A DNA stretch of 64,000 nucleotides from Micromonospora violae (GTDB taxonomy: Bacteria; Actinomycetota; Actinomycetes; Mycobacteriales; Micromonosporaceae), in contig NZ_SHKK01000001.1 of NCBI RefSeq assembly GCF_004217135.1, positions 1,426,001 to 1,490,000 of the forward strand. The letters are read 5' to 3'. The stretch's first letter is position 1. Each line of letters opens with the position of its first letter. Both the position numbers and the translations under genes were made by a program. The notes beneath the pieces were generated by a model that worked only from the letters and a program-made list of their open reading frames with translations, did not search any database and was not told where the DNA came from. Below are positions 27,263 through 35,610 of this stretch, piece after piece.

Positions 27263-27925
27263 TCAGCGTTCCACGAGGAACGCGCTGTCGACCAGTTGTC
27301 GGGGTGGGCGGGCGCCGCTGAGGCTCTTCGCCTGGTACATGGCCGCGTCGGCGCGGCTGAGCGCGTCGGTGAGCTGGGTCGGACCGGTCACCGGGGCGAG
27401 CCCGACGGAGGCGGTGACGCGGACGCTGCACCCGCTCAGCCGGATCGGTGCGGCGACGGTCTCGGCGAGCCGGCGGGTGGAGTGCTCGATCCACACGCGG
27501 TCGACGGTGGGGCTGGAGAGCAGGCCGGCGAACTCGTCGCCGCCGAGGCGGGCGACGAGGTTGTCTCCGGCGAAGCCGGCGAGCCGTTCGGCCACGCTGA
27601 TCAGCACCTGGTCGCCGGCGGCGTGCCCGTACCGGTCGTTGATCTGCTTGAAGTCGTCCAGGTCGAGCACCACGGCGATCAGTGGTTGACCGGCGGCGTC
27701 GGTGAGCAGGGCGGCTGCCAGCCGGTAGAAGGCGCGTCGATTGGGCAGCCCGGTGAGCGGGTCGTGACTCGCGGCGTGCCGCTCGGCGGCCAGCTCGGCC
27801 TGGAGGTGGCCGATCTCGGCCTCGGCGCGCAGCGCCCGGCGGCGTAGCTGCCAGGAGGAGAGCAGCGCGCCGGCCGCGCAGACGCCGGAGGCGACACTCA
27901 TCGGATCCGGCACGAACCCTCCCAT
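27263..27925 (-). CDS. GGDEF-domain diguanylate cyclase
   Basis: This is a roughly 220-aa protein starting at ATG 27925; a longer frame to 28102 is possible but looks non-coding. One membrane segment lies at about residues 8-28, then a charged coiled-coil linker, then a GGDEF domain (HDPLTGLPNRRAFYRLAAAL, VLDLDDFKQINDRYGHAAGDQVL, RLGGDEFAGLL, GLAPVTGPTQLTDALSRADAAMYQAK). The active-site GGDEF is intact, so it should make c-di-GMP. The usual inhibitory RxxD site before GGDEF reads AGDN, so product inhibition is probably missing. It lies between two HTH/DUF397 units. Confidence 0.9.
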   Translation of the reverse strand: MGGFVPDPMSVASGVCAAGALLSSWQLRRRALRAEAEIGHLQAELAAERHAASHDPLTGLPNRRAFYRLAAALLTDAAGQPLIAVVLDLDDFKQINDRYGHAAGDQVLISVAERLAGFAGDNLVARLGGDEFAGLLSSPTVDRVWIEHSTRRLAETVAAPIRLSGCSVRVTASVGLAPVTGPTQLTDALSRADAAMYQAKSLSGARPPRQLVDSAFLVER

Positions 27926-28064
27926 CGCCGCGACCGCCTCCAGCCTTCGGTTGACGCGGGGTGCCGCGTCGGGCCCAGTTTTGCCTGATCGTTGCCCGTG
28001 TGGGGGTAACACAAAGTGAACGGATGGGCACCGATCATGTGCGTTATCATGCTCGCCGTCGGAT

Positions 28065-28085
28065 GCAGATGCAATAGCAGATGCA
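28065..28085. promoter_or_regulatory. Direct repeat GCAGATGCA x2
   Basis: GCAGATGCA occurs at 28065-28073 and 28077-28085 (12-base period) between the divergent GGDEF gene and the DUF397 gene. It is a candidate regulator-binding site. Confidence 0.35.
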
Positions 28086-28177
28086 CGTGCAGAACCGTCC
28101 AATGTCGATGCCGTACCCCCTCGCCGTTACCGCTCCTCCCACGGCCACCGGCGGGCTCGTAACAGAAAGACGCCTCC

Positions 28178-28417
28178 ATGCAGCAGCCGCCCAATGGCGT
28201 ACCGATCCATCAGTTGCCTCCGCTGAGCTGGCAGAAGAGCCGCCGTAGCAACCCCAGCGGCAACTGCGTCGAACTCGCCGAACTGCCCGGGGGAGCGGGC
28301 ATCGCGGTCCGCAACTCACGGCACCCGGAGGGGCCGGCGCTGATCTACACGGTGGACGAGATCGCCGCCTTCGTTCTCGGTGCGCGGGACGGAGATTTCG
28401 ACCATCTGATCAACTGA
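28178..28417 (+). CDS. DUF397 protein
   Basis: This 79-aa protein starts at ATG 28178. The domain covers most of its length: LSWQKSRRSNPSGNCVELAEL, IAVRNSRHPEGPALIYTVDEIAAFVLG. It is the upstream partner of the HTH-DUF5753 gene at 28560, so this pair has the reverse order of the pair at 26189-27144. It is likely an antagonist or partner of that regulator. Confidence 0.9.
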   Translation: MQQPPNGVPIHQLPPLSWQKSRRSNPSGNCVELAELPGGAGIAVRNSRHPEGPALIYTVDEIAAFVLGARDGDFDHLIN

Positions 28418-28559
28418 CCGTCCGGGGGTGGGTCGTCCCGGCGACGGGATCGATTCACCGACGCGGAGGAGTTCACCTCACTGTCGGTCCATGGCATGCT
28501 TACACGTCGGCCGGGCCGGGGCGCCCGGCCGCCGTGGGTCGGTGTCCGGAGGTCCGCAC

Positions 28560-29447
28560 GTGACGATGGTTCCCGCCGAGGGTGGCCCGACAACCGGGCC
28601 GACCGTGCTGCGCATGCTGCTCGGCGCCCAACTGCGCCGTCTTCGCGAGTCCAGCGGGGTGACCCGGGAGGGCGCCGGCTGGGAGATCCGCTCCTCCGAA
28701 TCCAAGATCAGTCGGATGGAGCTGGGCCGGGTCGGCTTCAAGGAGCGCGACGTCGCCGACCTGTTGACCCTCTACGGCGTCACCGAGGAGCACGAGCGCG
28801 ACGCGCTGCTCAAGCTCGCCCGGGACGCGAACAGCCCCGGCTGGTGGCACCGTTACGGCGACGTGCTGCCGTCGTGGTTCCAGTCGTACCTGGGCCTGGA
28901 GGCGGCCGCCGCACTGATCCGCAGCTATGAGGTGCAGTTCGTGCCCGGCCTGCTCCAGACCCGGGAGTACGCCCGGGCGGTCGTGCTGCTCGGGCACGGT
29001 GGGGCTGATCCGGGCGAGATCGACCGACGCGTCGCGCTGCGGATGCAGCGTCAGCAGCTGCTTCAGCGGGAGAGCCCGCCGCAGCTGTGGGCCGTGGTCG
29101 ACGAGGCGGCGTTACGCCGTCCCATCGGTGGTGCGGAGGTCATGCGCGGTCAGCTCACCGCGCTCATCGAGGCGACCAAGTCGCCCCACATCCGGCTCCA
29201 GGTCATCCCGTTCGCCGCCGGTGGCCACGCAGCCGCCGGGGGCGCCTTCACCATCCTGCGCTTCGGCGACCAGGAGCTGCCCGACATCGTCTACATCGAA
29301 CAGCTCACCAGCGCGATCTACCTCGACAAGCGCGACGACCTGGATTACTACGCGGTGGCCATGGAGCGGCTCTGCGTAGAGGCCGAACCGCCGGAGCGTA
29401 CGGCGGAGATCCTCGGCCGCCTGCTGGACGACCTCTACCCGGCCTGA
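28560..29447 (+). CDS. HTH (XRE) regulator with DUF5753 domain
   Basis: This 295-aa protein starts at GTG 28560, 7 bases after GGAGG (an ATG lies two codons later). Residues about 18-75 form an XRE HTH (LGAQLRRLRESSGVTREGAGWEIRSSESKISRMELGRVGFKERDV). Residues about 105-285 form DUF5753 (SYEVQFVPGLLQTREYARAVV, AVVDEAALRRPIGGAEVMRGQL, LQVIPFAAGGHAAAGGAFTIL, IVYIEQLTSAIYLDK). With the DUF397 gene just upstream it makes a typical actinomycete regulator pair. Its target genes are unknown. Confidence 0.92.
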   Translation: MTMVPAEGGPTTGPTVLRMLLGAQLRRLRESSGVTREGAGWEIRSSESKISRMELGRVGFKERDVADLLTLYGVTEEHERDALLKLARDANSPGWWHRYGDVLPSWFQSYLGLEAAAALIRSYEVQFVPGLLQTREYARAVVLLGHGGADPGEIDRRVALRMQRQQLLQRESPPQLWAVVDEAALRRPIGGAEVMRGQLTALIEATKSPHIRLQVIPFAAGGHAAAGGAFTILRFGDQELPDIVYIEQLTSAIYLDKRDDLDYYAVAMERLCVEAEPPERTAEILGRLLDDLYPA

Positions 29448-29481
29448 CCCCGACCGCGCCGACCCCCGCTCCGCTCACGTA

Positions 29482-29540
29482 TTGACCGACGCCGACTGGT
29501 CGGGTTAGTCTCTGTATCGATACAGACTGGATCGATACAG
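29482..29540 (+). promoter_or_regulatory. Promoter with two LacI-type operators
   Basis: TTGACC (29482-29487) and TAGTCT (29506-29511) are 18 bases apart. Immediately downstream lie CTGTATCGATACAG (29512-29525), a perfect 14-base palindrome, and CTGGATCGATACAG (29527-29540), a near copy. This central-CG dyad is typical of LacI-family operators, so LacI autorepression is likely. Confidence 0.7.
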
Positions 29541-29550
29541 AGAGGTGCCG

Positions 29551-30615
29551 GTGAAACCAACACTGCAAGCCGTGGCCGACGCCGTCGGCGTCTCCCGCAG
29601 CACCGTGTCCAACGCCTACAGCCGCCCCGACCAGCTCTCCGCCAGCCTGCGTGAGCGGATCCTGGACGCCGCCCGCCAACTGGGGTACCCCGGCCCCAAC
29701 CCCACCGCACGCTCGCTGCGCCGCGGTTTCGTCGGGTCGATCGGGGTGCTGTTCACCTCGCAACTGTCGTACGCCTTCACCGACCCGTTCGCGGTCCGTT
29801 TCCTCGCCGGCGTCGGCGCGGCGGCCGAGCAGCACGGCACGAGCATGCTGCTGGTGCCGCTGCCGACGGCGGTTACCGACGCCCGACGGGCGGTGGAGAA
29901 CGCCGCGGTCGACGGGTTCTGCGTCTACTGCGTCGCCGACGAGGAGTGGGCGTTGGACGTGATCCGCCAGCGCGGGCTGCCGTTCGTCAGCACGGCCCCC
30001 CGCGACGACGCCGGCGCCGACGAACGGTTCGTCGGCATCGACGAGCGGGCCGCCGCGCACAGTGCCGCCGCGCACATCGCCGGGCTCGGGCACCGTCGGG
30101 TGGCGCTGCTCGCCGACTCGGTGCTGCCCGACGCGCCGGCCGGCCCGCTCACAGTGGCCGGGGTCGACCAGGTCCCACACCCGACCACCCGGGGCCGGCT
30201 CACCGGGTTCGCCGACGCTTTCGCCGAGGTCGGCGTCGGCTGGCCCGAGCTGACAGTGGTCAACGCCCCCGGCAACAGCCGCCCGGCGGCCGCCGCCGCC
30301 GTCGCCGACCTCTTCGACCAACCCGCGCCGCCGACCGCCGTGCTGGCCGGCTCCGACGTCCTCGCCCTCGGTGTGCTGGACGCCCTGGCCGCGCGTCCGG
30401 CCCAGGACCGCCCAACCGTCTCGGTCACCGGCTTCGACGACATTCCCGAGGCTGCCGCGGCCGGCCTCACCACCGTCCGGCAACCGGCCGAGGAGAAGGG
30501 CCGGATCGCCGCCGAACTGCTGCTCGACCCGCCCGCGGACGCCGCGGCCGGTCATGTGTTCCTGCCCACCGCACTCGTCGTCCGGAGCTCCACCGGACCT
30601 GTCCCAAGGAGTTGA
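29551..30615 (+). CDS. LacI-family transcriptional regulator
   Basis: This 354-aa protein starts at GTG 29551, with AGAGAGG 5 bases upstream; a GTG at 29545 is less likely. The N-terminal HTH reads TLQAVADAVGVSRSTVSNAYSRPDQLS, followed by the hinge helix PNPTARSLRRG and a periplasmic-binding-protein-like effector domain (GFVGSIGVLFTSQL, VAGSDVLALGVLDAL-type, VSVTGFDDIPEAAAAGLTTVRQP). Two operators sit in its own promoter. No sugar genes follow, so the effector is unknown. A 67-aa gene follows within two bases. Confidence 0.93.
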   Translation: MKPTLQAVADAVGVSRSTVSNAYSRPDQLSASLRERILDAARQLGYPGPNPTARSLRRGFVGSIGVLFTSQLSYAFTDPFAVRFLAGVGAAAEQHGTSMLLVPLPTAVTDARRAVENAAVDGFCVYCVADEEWALDVIRQRGLPFVSTAPRDDAGADERFVGIDERAAAHSAAAHIAGLGHRRVALLADSVLPDAPAGPLTVAGVDQVPHPTTRGRLTGFADAFAEVGVGWPELTVVNAPGNSRPAAAAAVADLFDQPAPPTAVLAGSDVLALGVLDALAARPAQDRPTVSVTGFDDIPEAAAAGLTTVRQPAEEKGRIAAELLLDPPADAAAGHVFLPTALVVRSSTGPVPRS

Positions 30616-30617
30616 CC

Positions 30618-30821
30618 ATGGAACTTCCCAGCGGATACGTCACCGCACTCGACGCCATGAACCGCCACGCCTACTCGGCCCGACCGGACGCTCCGGTCCA
30701 GGTCGAACGCCCCCGCCGGGCCCGGCTCGCCCCGACCCGGCAGGCCACCGCCCTCGCCCTGCGCCGACTCGCCGACCGCATCCAGCCGCGACCGCTGCCC
30801 GGCACCCCGCGCTGCTCCTGA
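30618..30821 (+). CDS. Small basic hypothetical protein (67 aa)
   Basis: ATG 30618 has AGGAG just upstream and begins two bases after the LacI stop, so it is probably translated from the LacI message. The protein is rich in Arg, Pro and Ala (PRRARLAPTRQATALALRRLADRI), has a helical middle and no membrane segment. I do not recognise a family. The tight coupling suggests LacI-controlled expression. Confidence 0.55.
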   Translation: MELPSGYVTALDAMNRHAYSARPDAPVQVERPRRARLAPTRQATALALRRLADRIQPRPLPGTPRCS

Positions 30822-30918
30822 CCGCACCAACCCCATTCCGGTACGCACGGGACGAACAGTGTGGGGCCGGGCACGCAGAGTGGTCGAGGGCGGCGTCGCC
30901 AGGCAAACTGGTGAAGCC

Positions 30919-32370
30919 ATGTCGCCGCTCATGCCCACTCTCCGCCTCCACGACCGCTACGTACTGCACGAGCGGATCGGTCTCGGTGGCATGTCCGAGG
31001 TGTGGCGAGGCGACGACGAGGTGCTGGGGCGGCCGGTCGCGATCAAGGTCCTCGCCGGGCAGTTCGCCACCGACCCACAGCTGCGGGCCACCATCCAACG
31101 CGAGGCCCGCGCGGCCGCCCGGCTGACCCACCCCCACGTCACCCAGGTGTACGACTACGCCGAGGCGACCCTGGCCGGCGGCGTCGTCGTCCCGTACCTG
31201 GTGATGGAGTTCGTCGACGGTCACAACCTGGCCGACCGGCTGCGGGGCGGGCCGATGCCCTGGCCGGAGGCGGTCCGGGTGGCCGGGCAGATCGCCGCCG
31301 CGCTGGCCGCCGCGCACCGCATCGGCGTCGTGCACCGCGACGTCAAGCCCGGCAACGTCATGCTCACCGACACCGGCGCCAAGGTGCTCGACTTCGGCAT
31401 CGCCGCGCTCGGGGGCGTCGACAGCCAGTCCGGTGAACCGGTGATGGGCACCCCCGCCTACTTCGCCCCGGAACGGCTCACCGCCGGGCCGCCCGACCCG
31501 GCGAGCGACGTGTACGCCCTCGGCGTACTGCTCTACCGCACCCTCACCGGGCGGGCGCCACTGCCCGTGCAGAGCTGGGAGGACGCCCTGGAGGTGCACC
31601 GGCGGGGCACCCCGGCGTCGCCCCTGCGGGTGCCCGGCCTGCCCGCCGACATCGCCGAGCTGACCGTCGCCTGCCTGGCCACCAACCCGGCCGAGCGGCC
31701 GAGCGCCGCGCAGCTGGCCCGCCGCTTCGGTGCCGGTCAACCGGTCGAGCCGCCCACCGAGCTGCTGCGCATCCGGCCCGTCGCCCACCCGCCCACCCTG
31801 ATCGACCGGTCGGTGGTGGCGCGTCCCGCCCCGGCCGCCGCCGCGCCGGCCCCACGCCGATCGCGTCGGTCCCTCGCCGTGTTCGTCGCGGCCGTTCTCG
31901 CCGTGCTGATCGGCGTCGGCGCACTGCTCGCGGAGGGCCCGTTGGGCAAGCGGGGCACCCCCGATCGGGCCGAGATCGCCGACGCGCCCGCCACCTCCGC
32001 CCCGACCCCCACCACGCACTCGCCGACGCCGGCCGCGCCACCCTCGCCGTCCTCCGCCGCCAGCACCGCGCCCCCGACCGTCGGGCAGCAGATACCGGTC
32101 AGCCTCCGGGAGGTGACCAGCGAATTCACCGCCGTCCTCGCCGCCGCGGTCGCCCGGGGCGACGTCGACCGGAAGACCGCCGAAGATCTGCGCGACGAGC
32201 TCGCCGACCTCAACCGCCGCACCCGCGACCGCGCCAAGCGCGTCGCCGACCTGCGCGACCACATCGCCGAGCTGGTGCGGCGCGACCGCCTACCAGCGCA
32301 GACGGGCGCGAAACTGGACGCTCTGCTGACGCAGGCCGGCACCTTCTCCACCGGCCGTACGGACGACTGA
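30919..32370 (+). CDS. Membrane Ser/Thr protein kinase (PknB-like, no PASTA)
   Basis: This 483-aa protein starts at ATG 30919; ATG 30931 is an alternative. The kinase domain covers about residues 10-275: GLGGMSEVW (P-loop), AIK (Lys about 43), HRDVKPGNV (catalytic Asp about 141), DFG (about 158), PAYFAPE. A Pro-rich juxtamembrane stretch precedes one membrane segment at about 315-335. Outside are a T/P/S-rich linker and a helical charged tail of about 95 residues (VTSEFTAVLAAAVARGDVDRKTAEDLRDELADL), instead of PASTA repeats. It probably senses an external signal through that tail and phosphorylates cytosolic targets. Confidence 0.92.
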   Translation: MSPLMPTLRLHDRYVLHERIGLGGMSEVWRGDDEVLGRPVAIKVLAGQFATDPQLRATIQREARAAARLTHPHVTQVYDYAEATLAGGVVVPYLVMEFVDGHNLADRLRGGPMPWPEAVRVAGQIAAALAAAHRIGVVHRDVKPGNVMLTDTGAKVLDFGIAALGGVDSQSGEPVMGTPAYFAPERLTAGPPDPASDVYALGVLLYRTLTGRAPLPVQSWEDALEVHRRGTPASPLRVPGLPADIAELTVACLATNPAERPSAAQLARRFGAGQPVEPPTELLRIRPVAHPPTLIDRSVVARPAPAAAAPAPRRSRRSLAVFVAAVLAVLIGVGALLAEGPLGKRGTPDRAEIADAPATSAPTPTTHSPTPAAPPSPSSAASTAPPTVGQQIPVSLREVTSEFTAVLAAAVARGDVDRKTAEDLRDELADLNRRTRDRAKRVADLRDHIAELVRRDRLPAQTGAKLDALLTQAGTFSTGRTDD

Positions 32371-32403
32371 TACCTGCGTCGATACCGCTGGCATGATGTC
32401 CCG

Positions 32404-33045
32404 ATGCGGACACGTCTGATCTTCGTACGACACGGCGAGTCGGTCCACCAGATCGAAGGAATCGTCGGAGGGCCACGTGGCTGTCGGGGCCTCACCGCCC
32501 TCGGCCAGGAGCAGGCACACGAGCTGGCGAACCGGCTCACCGTCGAGGTCGCCGCCGACGGGCCGGTGGCGGTCTACTCGTCCGTGCTGCGCCGGGCGGT
32601 CGAGACCGCGCAACCGATCGGCGCGGCGTTCGGCGTCCGGCCGGTGGCCGACTGTGGTCTCTGCACCTGGCACACACCCCCGTACGCCGACGGCCTGCCG
32701 ACCGCCCGGTTCCGTACCGAACACGCGGTGCCGGGCGGTGGCGTGTTCCGACCGTTCGAGGAGGGCAACGAGAGCTGGGCCGAGCTGGTGGTCCGGGTCA
32801 GCCGCGCGGTCATGGAGATCGCCCACCGGCATCGAGGCTCCACAGTGGTCATTGTCGGGCACAGCGAGACCGTCGAGGGCGCGTTCCACGCGCTCGCCGC
32901 GCAGCCGGTCTTCCGGTCGTTCGACCTGGACGTGCCGCCGGCCTCGATCACCGAATGGACCACCGACCACGACCCCGGCGGTTGGCCGCCGGCCCGCTGG
33001 ACGCTGCGTCGCTTCGCCGACATGGGTGGGCGGGCCAGAGGCTGA
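32404..33045 (+). CDS. Histidine phosphatase family protein
   Basis: This 213-aa protein starts at ATG 32404. LIFVRHGESVHQ is the catalytic R-H-G motif near the N-terminus, and IVGHSETVEG supplies the second histidine. YSSVLRRAVETAQPIG is the conserved phosphoglycerate-mutase-like region. It hydrolyses a phosphomonoester or acts as a mutase-like phosphatase. The substrate is not evident. It is 34 bases after the kinase gene and may be read from the same transcript. Confidence 0.9.
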   Translation: MRTRLIFVRHGESVHQIEGIVGGPRGCRGLTALGQEQAHELANRLTVEVAADGPVAVYSSVLRRAVETAQPIGAAFGVRPVADCGLCTWHTPPYADGLPTARFRTEHAVPGGGVFRPFEEGNESWAELVVRVSRAVMEIAHRHRGSTVVIVGHSETVEGAFHALAAQPVFRSFDLDVPPASITEWTTDHDPGGWPPARWTLRRFADMGGRARG

Positions 33046-33086
33046 CCCGACCCATGCCGCGTGCGACGAGGTCGGTCGGCGCGATG

Positions 33087-33587
33087 CTACTCGGCAGCCA
33101 GGATCTGCTCGCGCAGGATCTCCGCGTGCCCGCAGTGCTGGGCAAGCTCGCGCAGCACGTGCAGGTAGACCCAGCGCAGCGACACGGGGCCGCGCCGGTG
33201 GCCGCGAAGCACGTCGTCGAGGCCCAGGGTGGACGTGGTGCGGCGGGAGGCTTCGCAGGCTTCCTGGTGTGCGCGCTGGACACTGGCGATCGTGTCGTCG
33301 TCGTCGAGGATGAACGACTCGTCCGGCGTGGCGGGGATGCCGATCTCCGAGCGGGGCCGACACGTGACGGCCTCGTCGAACCAGACCTTCTCGACGAACG
33401 CGGCGTGCTTCACCAGACCCAGCAGCGTGGTTCGGGACGGCACCAACGACCGGCGCGCCTGCTCCTCGGTCAGCCCGTCCAGGTAGCCGTCGAGTGCTCT
33501 GCGGTGCTCGTCGATGAACGTCTCGAACTGCTGTTGGGTCGGCTGGGCGACGACATCGTCGGCGAAGGTTCCCGGGAAGGACGTCAT
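33087..33587 (-). CDS. DinB/DUF664-like protein
   Basis: This 166-aa protein starts at ATG 33587; a longer frame is possible. Its four-helix-bundle pattern with QQFETFIDEHRRALDGYLDGLTEEQARRS, LLGLVKHAAFVEKVWF and VYLHVLRELAQHCGHAEILRE is that of DinB/DUF664 metal-binding proteins, whose His ligands lie at KHA, HVLRE and HCGHAE. Members include thiol-transferase-like enzymes; the role here is unknown. It lies between the phosphatase and nitrilase genes. Confidence 0.88.
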   Translation of the reverse strand: MTSFPGTFADDVVAQPTQQQFETFIDEHRRALDGYLDGLTEEQARRSLVPSRTTLLGLVKHAAFVEKVWFDEAVTCRPRSEIGIPATPDESFILDDDDTIASVQRAHQEACEASRRTTSTLGLDDVLRGHRRGPVSLRWVYLHVLRELAQHCGHAEILREQILAAE

Positions 33588-33671
33588 GCCCGAAGCATTC
33601 CAAAGATCAACGCCGGTGCGCAAACACCACCCTCACCCAAAGGACCTGCCGGACGCGTACGACGACAACGC

Positions 33672-34370
33672 TCACCGGATGCTGGCGCTGACCGACTCGC
33701 CCGGCTCGGTGCCCGCGCGGGCGTAGACCTCGCCGTCCGGCGTCCAGATTCCCGACCGCCCCGCGGCCTCCCGGTAGCCACCGCCGGTCGACCCGGCGAA
33801 GCTCGCCACCGCCACCCAGACCCGGTGCGCGGTGGCGATCCGGTGCGCCCGCTGGTCCGTCACGGCGGCGTCGTGAGCGGACTCCAGGACGCCCGCCGCG
33901 TACACGTCGACCCCGAGCCCGGCGGTCCGCGCCGCGTGCGCGGCCAAGCCGGTGTCCTTGCAGATCGCCAGCCCCACCCGCCAACCGTCCACATCGAGCA
34001 CGACCGGCGCGTCGCCGGGCCGGAACCGGCGGGCCTCCGCGTCCCCCAGCCACATCTTGCGGTACGCCACCGTCGCACCACCTCCGGTCACCGCCAGCAC
34101 CGCGATGTGGTCGCCCGCGACCGGCGCCCCGGCCAGGGCCAACGTGTTCGTCTCGGCGCACGCCTCGACCAGCGGCGTCAACCGCGGGTCGTCGACCGAC
34201 ACGACCGGCGCGTCCAACTCGTACCCGGTCAGCGACAGCTCCGGAAAGACCACCAGCCGGGCGCGCGCCGCGCGGACCGCGGCGGCGTGCGCCCGCGCGT
34301 TCGCCGCGACATCCAGGGGTACGCACAGCGGCTGCACCGCGGCGAGCCGCAGCGGGGTGCGGTTTTCCAC
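33672..34370 (-). CDS. Carbon-nitrogen hydrolase (nitrilase superfamily)
   Basis: This 232-aa protein starts at GTG 34370, after GGGGG. The upstream frame to 34454 overlaps the DedA start and looks non-coding. The catalytic Glu-Lys-Cys triad is present: FPELSLTGYE, VAYRKMWL and VGLAICKDTG. It would hydrolyse an amide or nitrile in the cytosol. It is divergent from the DedA gene. The length (about 230 aa) is short for the family (about 260-280), mostly at the C-terminus. Confidence 0.85.
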   Translation of the reverse strand: MENRTPLRLAAVQPLCVPLDVAANARAHAAAVRAARARLVVFPELSLTGYELDAPVVSVDDPRLTPLVEACAETNTLALAGAPVAGDHIAVLAVTGGGATVAYRKMWLGDAEARRFRPGDAPVVLDVDGWRVGLAICKDTGLAAHAARTAGLGVDVYAAGVLESAHDAAVTDQRAHRIATAHRVWVAVASFAGSTGGGYREAAGRSGIWTPDGEVYARAGTEPGESVSASIR

Positions 34371-34452
34371 ACCCCCGCCGGTGCGGTCGGCCCGCGCGGT
34401 CGGGCGGTCCGCCTCATGGTCGACTCTCAGGATGACTTCGTAACGTGGGCGC

Positions 34453-35235
34453 ATGATTCGAACGTCCCACGCCGTGTTCGCCACCGGAACCCCCACCGCC
34501 GCAGCGGAACCACCCCAGGATGGGATCGTCGGGTACGTCACTGACCTGGTGGAACGCCTCGGCGGGCCGGGTGCCGGCCTGGCGGTGGCGTTGGAGAACC
34601 TCTTCCCGCCGATCCCCAGCGAGGTGATCCTGCCGCTGGCCGGGTTCGTCGCGGCGCAGGGACGGATGAGCCTGGTCGGTGCGATCTTCTGGACCACGCT
34701 AGGCTCGGTGCTGGGCGCGCTCGCGCTCTACCTGATCGGCGCGGCGCTGGGGCGCGACCGGATGCGCGCCATCGTGGCCCGGCTCCCACTGGTGAAGCTC
34801 AGCGACGTGGACAAGACCGAGGCGTGGTTCCTGCGGCACGGTGTGAAGGCGGTCTTCTTCGGCCGGATGATCCCGATCTTCCGAAGCCTGATCTCCATCC
34901 CGGCCGGGGTGGAGCGGATGCCGGTGACGACGTTCCTGCTCTACACCACGCTGGGCAGCCTGATCTGGAACACCACCTTCGTGCTCGCCGGCTACCTGCT
35001 GGGCGACAACTGGCACCTCGTCGAGGGCTACGTCGGCACCCTCCAGAAGATGGTGATCGTGGTGTGCGTGGCGGCGGCCGCCTGGTTCGTCGGGTCCCGG
35101 GTGCTGCGCGCCCGTCGTGCGGCGCGGAATCCCGAGCCGACCGAACCCGAGCAGAGCGCGCTCAACGGGGTGCCTGACCCGGGCGGTCGCGGCACCCTCT
35201 ACCGCAGCGGTTCGTGGGCCTCGGACGAGCGCTAG
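34453..35235 (+). CDS. DedA family membrane protein
   Basis: This 260-aa protein starts at ATG 34453. The core matches DedA/SNARE-associated (VTT) proteins: LFPPIPSEVILPLAGFVAAQG, FGRMIPIFRSLISIPAGVERMP and about 4-5 membrane segments. The conserved E/R in the F-P-P-I-P-x-E and F-x-R-x-x-P motifs are present. Such proteins help flip or distribute membrane lipids and support proton-dependent functions. The C-terminal about 45 residues are polar and cytosolic. Palindrome copy D follows about 200 bases downstream. Confidence 0.92.
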   Translation: MIRTSHAVFATGTPTAAAEPPQDGIVGYVTDLVERLGGPGAGLAVALENLFPPIPSEVILPLAGFVAAQGRMSLVGAIFWTTLGSVLGALALYLIGAALGRDRMRAIVARLPLVKLSDVDKTEAWFLRHGVKAVFFGRMIPIFRSLISIPAGVERMPVTTFLLYTTLGSLIWNTTFVLAGYLLGDNWHLVEGYVGTLQKMVIVVCVAAAAWFVGSRVLRARRAARNPEPTEPEQSALNGVPDPGGRGTLYRSGSWASDER

Positions 35236-35436
35236 GCGGCCCCTCTGCCTTCCTTTTCCCCTTTGCTCTGCACCCGTCGAGGCGCCGGCCGCTCTCGCTC
35301 GGGCTGCTCACTCCATGGCGAACGGGACGTACCGCACAATAGGGCCCAGGAGCATACGAGCCTCGCCACCGGGCAACGGCTGCCCGTATCGAAGAGCGCG
35401 GTGGAGAAGCCCGCGCACACCGCTCGTTGAAGGCTG

Positions 35437-35512
35437 GTCGACTCGGGTTTCATGAAGTCGGGGTGTCCCGGCGTCCCGGATTCCCCGGTTTTCATGAACC
35501 CGAGTGGATCAC
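35437..35512. repeat. Dispersed palindromic element, family 1, copy D
   Basis: A copy of about 76 bp has a left arm containing GACTCGGGTTTCATGAAGTC and a right arm containing GGTTTTCATGAACCCGAGTG followed by GATC. It is the cleanest copy: its arms match each other almost fully. It lies downstream of the DedA gene. Confidence 0.8.
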
Positions 35513-35544
35513 CCGGGTGAGGGCCGATGTGACGCCGTCGGCCT

Positions 35545-35610
35545 GACGTGGTGTGGGTGGTTTGTCCGGTGGCGGGTGTTTGTGGGGTGTGGTCGGGTGC
35601 ACCCGTGGGC
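35545..35610 (+). other. G/T-rich strand-asymmetric tract
   Basis: About 55 bases are almost only G and T on the plus strand, with several GGG runs, just before the tandem array. No gene is supported in the gap 35236-36086, which instead holds repeat copy D, this tract and the array at 35610-35910. Confidence 0.5.
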
